DNA of 5,437 nt, from positions 1 through 5,437 of the forward strand of contig CAQTYU010000014.1 of the NCBI GenBank assembly GCA_948890655.1, written 5' to 3'. The DNA is from Christensenellaceae bacterium. GTDB taxonomy: Bacteria > Bacillota > Clostridia > Christensenellales > Borkfalkiaceae. The position numbers and the translations under genes are program-made. Positions 1-5,001 of the stretch are shown in pieces. How positions within the stretch are numbered: position 1 is the first letter of the stretch; every line of letters begins with the position of its first letter. Under the pieces are notes generated by a model. It ran no database searches. It was given only the letters and a program-made list of their open reading frames with translations, and was not told where the DNA came from.

Positions 1-36
1 CAGTGTAATACCTTCGTTCTGCTTCTCTCTTGGCAT
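1..36 (-). CDS. queF: QueF start (NADPH-dependent preQ0 reductase), partial, runs off the left edge
   Basis: Only the first 12 codons lie in the window; they read MPREKQNEGITL. The start is ATG at 36, one base after the queC stop, with a strong Shine-Dalgarno AAAGGAG that overlaps the end of queC. Short-type QueF proteins, as in Bacillus, begin with a similar polar stretch followed by EGVTLLG, so EGITL fits. QueF reduces the nitrile of preQ0 to the aminomethyl group of preQ1 using NADPH. It is the one step needed to complete the pathway encoded by the four genes upstream. The call rests on a short N-terminus plus operon context; the catalytic Cys and Asp are outside the window. Confidence 0.72.
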   Translation of the reverse strand, partial: MPREKQNEGITL

Positions 37-37
37 A

Positions 38-724
38 TTATTCTCCTTTTATTGCAGGGTCTTCTGTTCCGTTGGCTTTAAATGCCGCAGCGCGGTCACG
101 ACAGGTGGCGCATACGCCGCAAGGCTTTACGCCGCCCGAATAACAGCTCCATGTATACTTATACGGAACGCCGAGTTCAAGCCCCTTTTTTACAACCTGA
201 GATTTGTTTAAGCTTACAAACGGCGCAATAATTTTAAGCTGTCCGCCGCTGCCCGTATAAATAGCTTCGCCCATCGCGGAATTGAACCTTTCACTGCAAT
301 CGGGATAGGCGTTGCCCGCCGCGTCGTCGCTGTGCGCGCCGTAATATATCGCCTCGCACCCGTGCGAAAGCGCCACGCTTGCCGCCGCCGAAAGAAACAG
401 CCCGTTTCTGAAAGGAACGTAGGTTGAAACGGGTTTACCGCCCGTTGCCGAAAGCTGTTCCGCATAGCTTTGCATAGGTATATCGTTGGGTGAATCCGCT
501 AAAAGCGAGCAGTCAGAGCCTTCGAATATGACCGAAAGGTCAAGCCGCTTTAAATCAACGCCGTAAAAGCCGGCAACCTTTTGCGCCGCGTCAAGCTCTT
601 TACTGTGGGTCTGACCGTAGTAGACGGAAAGGGCTAAAACTTCCGCCGCGCCGTATTTTTCAACCGCCAGCCCAAGACACGTTGCGCTGTCCACGCCGCC
701 ACTTAATAAAACAAGTGCTTTCAT
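38..724 (-). CDS. queC: QueC, 7-cyano-7-deazaguanine (preQ0) synthase
   Basis: This 228-residue protein has the usual QueC length. It converts 7-carboxy-7-deazaguanine to preQ0 with ATP and ammonia, in the cytoplasm. The N-terminus carries the PP-loop ATP pyrophosphatase motif SGGVDS at residues 8-13. The C-terminus carries the zinc-binding cysteines C194, C202, C205 and C208 in the pattern CYSGGVKPCGVCATC. The middle includes the family-like VPFRNGLFLSAAAS and YYGAHSDDAAGNAYPDC stretches. Its ATG overlaps the folE stop as ATGA, so translation is probably coupled, and a G-rich Shine-Dalgarno (GGGGGA) lies just upstream inside folE. The downstream gene (queF) begins one base after its TAA. The gene looks intact. 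Confidence 0.97.
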   Translation of the reverse strand: MKALVLLSGGVDSATCLGLAVEKYGAAEVLALSVYYGQTHSKELDAAQKVAGFYGVDLKRLDLSVIFEGSDCSLLADSPNDIPMQSYAEQLSATGGKPVSTYVPFRNGLFLSAAASVALSHGCEAIYYGAHSDDAAGNAYPDCSERFNSAMGEAIYTGSGGQLKIIAPFVSLNKSQVVKKGLELGVPYKYTWSCYSGGVKPCGVCATCRDRAAAFKANGTEDPAIKGE

Positions 725-1293
725 ACCCTGTCCCCCAAAAGCTTTTGCAGTGAAGCGTCGTCTTTAAACGCGCCGAAGTAAGTTTTTGTAATAGTTTTTG
801 ACGATACGTTTTTTATCCCGCGCGAGGTCATACAGCTGTGGCAGCCTTCTATCCTTACGCCGACGTCCGGAGATAAGGCCGCAAGCGAAATTATCTCGGC
901 AATGTCCCGCCCAAGACGTTCCTGCAATTGCAGCCGTTTTGCCGCCATATCGCATATACGCGCGATTTTACTAAGTCCCAAAACCCTTCCGCGCGGAACG
1001 TACGCCACGTCTACTTTCATATCGTACATAAGCGCCATATGATGCTCGCAATAGCTGAACACGCTTATGTCCTTTATGACTACCGCGCCGCCGGAATTCG
1101 GGTCGGACGGAACCTCGAAGGTTTTTCCGAACATTTCCGCAATTTCGCGGTTGGTGTATTTTATACCTTCAAATGCTTCCTCGTACATTCTCGCAACGCG
1201 GGCGGGCGTTTCTCTCAGCCCTTCCCTGTCGGGGTCTTCGCCTATGGCGACCAATAACCCGCGGATATGTTTTTCTATTTCTTTAATATCCAT
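721..1293 (-). CDS. folE: FolE, GTP cyclohydrolase I
   Basis: This 190-residue enzyme hydrolyses GTP to 7,8-dihydroneopterin triphosphate, the first step shared by folate and queuosine synthesis. The zinc ligands of the family are visible: C82 and H85 in SYCEHH, and C154 in GCHSCMTSRG. H152 corresponds to the catalytic histidine. The GLSKIARI stretch (residues 106-113) and the RLQLQERL stretch (120-127) are typical. The segment after CEHH reads MALMYDMKV rather than the LVPF-type sequence of E. coli FolE; I recall this form from clostridial FolEs, so it is probably lineage-specific. The ATG at 1293 has AGGAG five bases upstream, overlapping the queE stop; the gap to queE is 8 nt. Its position between queE and queC points to supply of the queuosine pathway, though it may also feed folate synthesis. 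Confidence 0.96.
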   Translation of the reverse strand: MDIKEIEKHIRGLLVAIGEDPDREGLRETPARVARMYEEAFEGIKYTNREIAEMFGKTFEVPSDPNSGGAVVIKDISVFSYCEHHMALMYDMKVDVAYVPRGRVLGLSKIARICDMAAKRLQLQERLGRDIAEIISLAALSPDVGVRIEGCHSCMTSRGIKNVSSKTITKTYFGAFKDDASLQKLLGDRV

Positions 1294-1301
1294 ACCTTCT
1301 C

Positions 1302-1967
1302 CTATACCCCGCGCTTATCGGGTTCCCAGATGATTTTATGCAACTGCAATTGCAGGCGCACGCCGTTAAGCTTGCGCTCCTTCATAAACTCCGCAATTTC
1401 CTCGGGACTGATTTTTCCGAACACGGGGCTGAAATAAACGCGGCACCTGTCCGTAAGTCCGTAGCCGTTTATAATCTCCTCCGCACGCACCAAATCGCGC
1501 TTATCCCCGACTACAAACTTGACCGCGTCCCGAAACGTAAGATAAGAAAAGTTTTCGGTCAGCATATGCTTTTCCATTCCGCTCGAAGGAAGCTTATAAT
1601 CGGCGGTAACGGCGGGACGGGGCGACAGGGAAACGATATTTTTCAACGGCACGCTTCCGTTGGTTTCTATTTCAACTTCTGCGCCAGACGCGCCCAGCAA
1701 TTCTATAAGGTGCGCAATATCCGCCTGCAAAAGCGGTTCGCCGCCCGTCAGGGTAACGTTTTTTACGCCCGTCGATTTAACGTATGCAGCAAGCTCTTCC
1801 GCAGAAGCAAGCTCGTATTTTACGTCGGCAGTATTTGCCCAGCGCGTGTCGCAATAGCCGCAATCAAGATTGCAGCCGCAAAACCGCAAGAATACGGCAA
1901 GCTCGCCGGCGCGCGGGCCTTCGCCGTTTATGCTTACAAACTTTTCGGCAACTTTAAAACAGCGCAT
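1302..1967 (-). CDS. queE: QueE, 7-carboxy-7-deazaguanine synthase (radical SAM)
   Basis: This 221-residue radical S-adenosylmethionine enzyme rearranges 6-carboxytetrahydropterin to 7-carboxy-7-deazaguanine. Numbered from the chosen ATG, the cluster motif Cx3Cx2C is C32, C36 and C39 (CNLDCGYC), followed by DTRWAN. The SAM-binding TGGEP is at 74-78 and ETNG at 101-104. The QueE signature DYKLPSSGME is at 123-132 and the family-type ending LQLQLHKIIW lies close to the C-terminus. An in-frame GTG nine bases upstream (1976) would add three residues and overlap queD. I prefer the ATG at 1967, because GGTGAG lies four bases upstream, the ATG starts one base after the queD TGA, and homologues begin close to KVAEKFVSINGEG. 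No missing residues are seen. Confidence 0.96.
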   Translation of the reverse strand: MRCFKVAEKFVSINGEGPRAGELAVFLRFCGCNLDCGYCDTRWANTADVKYELASAEELAAYVKSTGVKNVTLTGGEPLLQADIAHLIELLGASGAEVEIETNGSVPLKNIVSLSPRPAVTADYKLPSSGMEKHMLTENFSYLTFRDAVKFVVGDKRDLVRAEEIINGYGLTDRCRVYFSPVFGKISPEEIAEFMKERKLNGVRLQLQLHKIIWEPDKRGV

Positions 1968-1968
1968 A

Positions 1969-2388
1969 TCACTCACCGTACACCGCGCAGTTTTCTGGCG
2001 ACTCGTTCACCGTCACGCTGAAAACGGGGAAGCCCCTTTTGCAAAGGTCGGCATAAATATGCGCGGCAAAGTTTTCGGCAGTGGGTCTGAAATCCGTTTC
2101 AAACAAAGAAAACCCTTCTTCCTTAAGCGCGGCAAGGGTTGCAGGCTTAAGGGTGCTTTTTTCGTAAATAAGCGTATGGTCAAAGCCTTCCGCAAGCTCT
2201 TTTACCGCTTGCTTAAAATCGCCGAAGTCCAGCAGCATACCGCGCTTTTCGCCGTTGCTCTGCAATTTGCCACCGCATATCTTTACTTCAACAACCCAGT
2301 GGTGACCGTGAATGTTGGCGCACTTGCCGTTGTAGCCGTGAAGAAAGTGCGCGCTGTCAAAACAAGCCGAGGTTTTTAAATAATACAT
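1969..2388 (-). CDS. queD: QueD, 6-carboxy-5,6,7,8-tetrahydropterin synthase
   Basis: This 139-residue protein of the 6-pyruvoyltetrahydropterin synthase fold turns dihydroneopterin triphosphate into 6-carboxytetrahydropterin. Zinc ligands H14, H27 and H29 lie in SAHFLHGY and NIHGHHW, and the catalytic cysteine is C23 (GKCANIHGH). The D70-H71 pair (GFDHTLIY), the PTAEN block (102-106) and the pterin-binding E129 (VNESPE) are all present. The ATG at 2388 is chosen because AAAGGGAG lies four bases upstream. A longer reading from GTG at 2436 would run through the intrinsic terminator and is unlikely. This is the first gene of the operon, so it lies directly under the candidate preQ1 riboswitch. 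Its TGA is followed after one base by the queE ATG. Confidence 0.96.
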   Translation of the reverse strand: MYYLKTSACFDSAHFLHGYNGKCANIHGHHWVVEVKICGGKLQSNGEKRGMLLDFGDFKQAVKELAEGFDHTLIYEKSTLKPATLAALKEEGFSLFETDFRPTAENFAAHIYADLCKRGFPVFSVTVNESPENCAVYGE

Positions 2389-2392
2389 AAAT

Positions 2393-2398
2393 CTCCCT
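2393..2398 (-). promoter_or_regulatory. Ribosome binding site of queD (decides the start)
   Basis: On the minus strand AGGGAG, within AAAGGGAG, stands four bases before the ATG at 2388. It lies after the terminator U-tract, so it marks that ATG and not the upstream GTG (2436) as the start. The sequence just before and overlapping it (GCGCAAA, 2398-2404) is complementary to part of the aptamer loop. Confidence 0.8.
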
Positions 2399-2404
2399 TT
2401 GCGC

Positions 2405-2435
2405 AAAAAAATGCAGCCGCGACAAAACGACTGCA
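2405..2435 (-). terminator. Leader intrinsic terminator (attenuator) ahead of queD
   Basis: On the minus strand an 8-bp stem is formed by TGCAGTCG (2435-2428) and CGGCTGCA (2419-2412), with one G-U pair and an 8-base loop. It is followed at once by seven T residues (2411-2405). It lies between the promoter and the first gene, so it cannot end an upstream gene and must act as an attenuator. The left edge of the stem and its loop contain GTTTTGT, the exact complement of ACAAAAC in the A-rich tail of the aptamer. This gives a possible, though short, antiterminator pairing. Termination when preQ1 is bound is inferred. Confidence 0.82.
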
Positions 2436-2460
2436 CCCAAAAAGACTTTTCCCATTCAGA

Positions 2461-2504
2461 TGCCCTGGTTTTGTTTTACGACAGGATGGCGCAAACGAAC
2501 TGTC
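2461..2504 (-). promoter_or_regulatory. Candidate preQ1-I riboswitch aptamer
   Basis: On the minus strand the stem P1 is GACAG (2504-2500) with CTGTC (2484-2480). The loop begins TTCG and ends ATC just before the 3' strand of P1, where class I preQ1 aptamers carry the C that pairs with the ligand. P1 is followed by an A-rich tail AACAAAACCAGG, almost the same as the tail I recall from the Thermoanaerobacter class I aptamer (AACAAAACAAGG). The tail then gives GGGCA, which could form the pseudoknot with GC-rich bases in the loop. The loop is 15 nt, longer than usual, and I cannot settle the pseudoknot pairs. Placement ahead of a complete preQ1 operon, with an intrinsic terminator downstream, strongly supports the call. 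Confidence 0.68.
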
Positions 2505-2519
2505 CGTTTAATTTGCTAT

Positions 2520-2548
2520 ATAATACCACGCCGCAACGCGTATGTCAA
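2520..2548 (-). promoter_or_regulatory. Sigma-A type promoter of the queuosine operon
   Basis: The minus strand shows TTGACA (2548-2543), a 17-base spacer and TATTAT (2525-2520). The -35 is a perfect consensus and the -10 differs at one position. Transcription would start near 2513, giving a leader of about 125 nt that includes the aptamer and the terminator. Confidence 0.85.
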
Positions 2549-2602
2549 CTCAACTAAAACGCTTACCCGCCGCATATTTGCAAAATGGCGGCAAACCGGC
2601 AA

Positions 2603-2640
2603 AACGCCCTGCGCAGATATAATTTTTTGCGCAGGGCGTT
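2603..2640 (-). terminator. 13-bp perfect inverted repeat after the hydrolase relic, probable terminator
   Basis: AACGCCCTGCGCA (2603-2615) and TGCGCAGGGCGTT (2628-2640) are perfect complements around a 12-base AT-rich loop. The repeat begins 18 bases after the stop of the minus-strand hydrolase relic, so a terminator of that gene is the simplest reading. The T-tract is short on both strands (TTTT, then GCC, on the minus strand), so it may be weak or may stop reading in both directions. It also separates the relic from the queuosine promoter. Confidence 0.55.
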
Positions 2641-2658
2641 CTGTTTAATATGAATATT

Positions 2659-3713
2659 TTAAGCGTTAACCCATTCGTTAGAGGTAAATAAAATATTGCT
2701 GAACGTAACCTCCGTTCCAGGTGTTGCCCAAAGGCAAACGTATACATATTCGCTGTCGGATACGGCGAGGTCAAAGCCACTTACCACCGAATAGGAATAA
2801 TTACCGATTTTGGCAGTAATAGATTGGCTTGACCTTGCCAATGTAAGCAAATACTCACTGTTTGCCGCAGGATAATCTACTTTGTTTGAAGAAGCTGCAA
2901 GAGAACCTCCGTTTCTTGCATATCCCATAACAGCTTTTGTTGACGTTCCGTAGCAGCCTGCCGTTACGTAATTACTGCTTACAACCTCCGTCGAATCGAT
3001 GTAAATATCGTCACGCACCATCAAGCCGAAGCCCGCCTGATTACCGCCGAAGGAAACGACCTTTGCCGTTACCGATACCGAAAAAGCGGTTTTGAAGGGC
3101 ACTTGAATAAATGCCGCCGCTATGCTGTCGTTAGTGCTTTCAACCTTGCCCTTGTTTGTAGTTTCTTTAACCATGAATGTAAGTCCGCCCTCTGTACTTT
3201 GAATTATCACATAGTTTGAGGACACGGTATTTTTACCGAGAACTGTTCCGTACCATTTATATTGCGCCTGCGCATTTGCCGTATCGCCGGTGGTGCCGTT
3301 TATATTCGTCCATATCTTTGAAGCGTCCTTATCGGGGTTAAACGGTTCTTTTTCCGGTATTTCGTAATTTGGATTTATTATCGCCGCTGCATTATCGGCA
3401 TAGACAGGCTGTGCGATATTGGTTTTTATATTTGCCGCCAACGCAAGCTTTGACGATTTTACCGCATTTGCAATGTAATATGCGTTCATTTTGGCGCCGT
3501 ATAAATTTGTATGCGTTGCATCTATACCCGTAGCCGTTTTTCCGTCTTACTTTCGTCAGCCCATTTTTCGCCGGTTGCCGCGTGGTACTTAGCCGCCACG
3601 TCATAGCCTGAGCTCTTATAATCGGTTTTAGTAATATCGGTAAGGTCAATGCGCGGCAGCCCCTCTTCTGTTGCCAAATCTCTGATTGCTTGCGCATTGT
3701 GCCTGTTTTGATT
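2659..3713 (-). pseudogene. SGNH/GDSL hydrolase 3' remnant with C-terminal beta-sandwich-like domain; 5'-truncated and frameshifted
   Basis: Two reading frames together give about 350 residues. The first (3713-3522) reads NRHNAQAIRDLATEEGLPRI and DLTDITK, like the late part of rhamnogalacturonan-acetylesterase-type SGNH hydrolases. Adding one A to the A5 run at 3537-3541 joins it to the second frame, which begins TATGIDATHTNLYGAK. That contains the family's catalytic Asp-x-x-His block (D at 3520-3522, H at 3511-3513). After a Pro/Lys-rich linker comes a domain of about 200 residues rich in Ser, Thr, Val and Gly (AGFGLMVRDD, AGCYGTS, VTFSNILF). It resembles the concanavalin-like modules that end many secreted carbohydrate-active enzymes. 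The GDS nucleophile block and the signal peptide are absent. The in-frame ATG at 3489 is an internal Met, not a true start. Substrate is unknown; acetylated polysaccharide is only a guess. Confidence 0.72.
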
Positions 3714-3715
3714 TT

Positions 3716-4090
3716 ATCGTAATTGAGAAAACCCAACAGCGCATTATCGTCTTTATTACCGTCTATAACTTGCAAAAGGTCTAAAATCTCTTGCTCATAA
3801 ACAAACTTTTTATGTCTTCCGTCTTTGGTTTTTCAGACCAACTGCGATTTAAACAGAGTGGAAAAAGCATATGTTACGCCGTTACTTTTAAGTTCTTCCA
3901 ATCTCTTACGTGAAGATTCGTTTGGATTAAATGCGAACTTTACCATTTGAGGAAAACCGTAATAAGGGTTATCCCATTCTTTGTAATCGTCGTCTAAAAC
4001 GTGTTCTCTATCCCACGCTTCTTGGTCTTGGACTATATCGGTAAACTGATAAAACGCAATTCTGTCTTCTTCACTGAATTCGCTACCCAT
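3716..4090 (-). pseudogene. Remnant of an unrecognised gene, interrupted by an in-frame TGA
   Basis: From ATG at 4090 an 85-codon reading gives an acidic, aromatic-rich protein (AFYQFTDIVQDQEAWDREHV, NPYYGFPQMVKFAFNPNESS, NGVTYAFSTLFKSQLV). It stops at TGA (3835-3833). The same frame continues with equally protein-like sequence: KTKDGRHKKFVYEQEILDLL, then QVIDGNKDDNALLGFLNYDK. At about 3713 a different frame takes over with the hydrolase remnant. I read this as one gene broken by a nonsense change and cut at its 3' end. It could also be an 85-residue gene followed by unrelated sequence. No Shine-Dalgarno precedes the ATG, and the frame is open for only eight codons further upstream, so the 5' end may be lost too. 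No family is recognised. Confidence 0.5.
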
Positions 4091-4184
4091 TAAAATTTTG
4101 TACGGTGTTGATATTTAAGCCTTCTTTTAAACCTGACGTACGAAGGCAAGAACCGTCGCCGCAATCGCTCGTTTGTTTATTCAA
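4083..4184 (-). other. Short coding-like stretch, possible gene remnant
   Basis: Between a TGA (4187-4185) and a TAG (4085-4083) on the minus strand lie 33 open codons. They read like protein: DCGDGSCLRTSGLKEGLNIN, then TVQNFNG. There is no start codon with a ribosome binding site, and the end overlaps the ATG of the remnant downstream. It may be the 3' end of a lost gene, a fragment of a dispersed repeat, or chance. The rest of the gap up to the promoter at 4229 shows nothing I can name. Confidence 0.2.
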
Positions 4185-4228
4185 TCACCCGCCACAACGC
4201 GATTTCTGTTTTTGACTATTCTATACAC

Positions 4229-4257
4229 TTGAAAAAGACGTTGGCTAATGCTATAAT
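4229..4257 (+). promoter_or_regulatory. Extended -10 promoter of the flavoprotein gene
   Basis: TTGAAA (4229-4234), a 17-base spacer and a perfect TATAAT (4252-4257), preceded by TGC as an extended -10 element. The start would be near 4264, giving a leader of about 59 nt. AAGGGA lies seven bases before the ATG at 4323. Confidence 0.85.
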
Positions 4258-4322
4258 TTTTATATTATAAAATAACCGGTCGAAAATAATTCGATTAATG
4301 AAATAAGTAAAAGGGAAAATTT

Positions 4323-4868
4323 ATGAAAGTTTTGGTTATAACGGGTAGTCCGCATAAAAACGGGACTTCGGCTCTTCTTGCCGAAAAGTTTATTCGGGGC
4401 GCAACCGAAGCGGGGCATACCGTTGTGCGCTTTGACGCGGGACAAAAACAAATACACCCTTGCATTGCGTGCGAAACATGCCACAACACAAGCAAGGGGT
4501 GCGTCTTTAATGATGGAATGGAAGAAGAGGTTAACAGGCACCTTGTTACGGCGGACGTAATTGCGTTTGTTTCTCCCGTTTATTACTACATGTTAACACC
4601 ACAGATAGCGGCAGTTATAAGCAGATTTTACGAAAACGAAGCGGGGTTGCATATGACGCATAGAAAAGTACGGGCGGTGATGTTGCTCACTATGGCGGAC
4701 GACACCGAAGAGTCGGCTTTGGGTGCGTTACAGACCTTCAAGGGAATAACGAATTATCTTGGTTGGCAAATTGCGGGCACCGTTGTCGGATTGAATTGCG
4801 AAACAGTGGAGACGTTGCAGAAAACGGACTATCAGGAACAAGCTTATAATCTGGGTAAGTCTTTATAA
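4323..4868 (+). CDS. NAD(P)H-dependent flavin oxidoreductase / iron-sulfur flavoprotein family
   Basis: This 181-residue protein has a flavodoxin-like fold of normal family length. The N-terminal VLVITGSPHKNGTSALLAEK (residues 3-22) is the FMN phosphate-binding loop. Cysteines C47, C50, C53 and C60 form Cx2Cx2Cx6C, within the compact spacing of the 4Fe-4S site of archaeal and clostridial iron-sulfur flavoproteins. SPVYYYMLTPQ (84-94) is the second FMN contact region, and the usual DR after it is SR here. It probably moves electrons from NAD(P)H through FMN in the cytoplasm; the acceptor is unknown. The start is supported by AAGGGA and the promoter. After the TAA the same frame stays open for 20 codons to a second TAA (4929-4931), which may be a trace of a longer ancestor. 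Confidence 0.88.
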   Translation: MKVLVITGSPHKNGTSALLAEKFIRGATEAGHTVVRFDAGQKQIHPCIACETCHNTSKGCVFNDGMEEEVNRHLVTADVIAFVSPVYYYMLTPQIAAVISRFYENEAGLHMTHRKVRAVMLLTMADDTEESALGALQTFKGITNYLGWQIAGTVVGLNCETVETLQKTDYQEQAYNLGKSL

Positions 4869-5001
4869 AAAACGAAGAAAATGACCGATGAGCAAATTGC
4901 AAAGACGGTTGTGGAATTTTTTCCTAAGTAAAAGGCTATGCGGCTGAAAACTCGTTATCGTAAAAAGAAAGAAATAGCGGGAACGTAAATTCGGAAAAAT
5001 T

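Noticed and set aside
1968..1976. GTG start for queE at 1976
   Set aside because: The ATG at 1967 has GGTGAG four bases upstream and matches the usual QueE N-terminus better.
1338..2021. Long plus-strand frame across queE
   Set aside because: It is a shadow of queE, whose catalytic motifs are complete on the minus strand; it has no ribosome binding site or recognisable domain.
2389..2436. Longer queD starting from GTG at 2436
   Set aside because: The added residues would be encoded by the leader terminator and its T-tract; the ATG at 2388 has a clear Shine-Dalgarno and gives the usual QueD length.
2460..2648. Small plus-strand frame over the queuosine leader
   Set aside because: It overlaps the promoter, the aptamer and the inverted repeat on the other strand and looks like chance sequence.
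3833..3835. TGA read as tryptophan (alternative genetic code)
   Set aside because: queD and folE end at TGA exactly where the next gene starts, so TGA is a stop in this organism.
4280..4294. Small hairpin TCGAA/TTCGA in the flavoprotein leader
   Set aside because: Five AT-rich pairs are too weak to support a regulatory call.
4938..4988. 16-codon frame between the flavoprotein and the last gene
   Set aside because: It is very short, Lys/Arg-rich, without a Shine-Dalgarno, and is probably chance.
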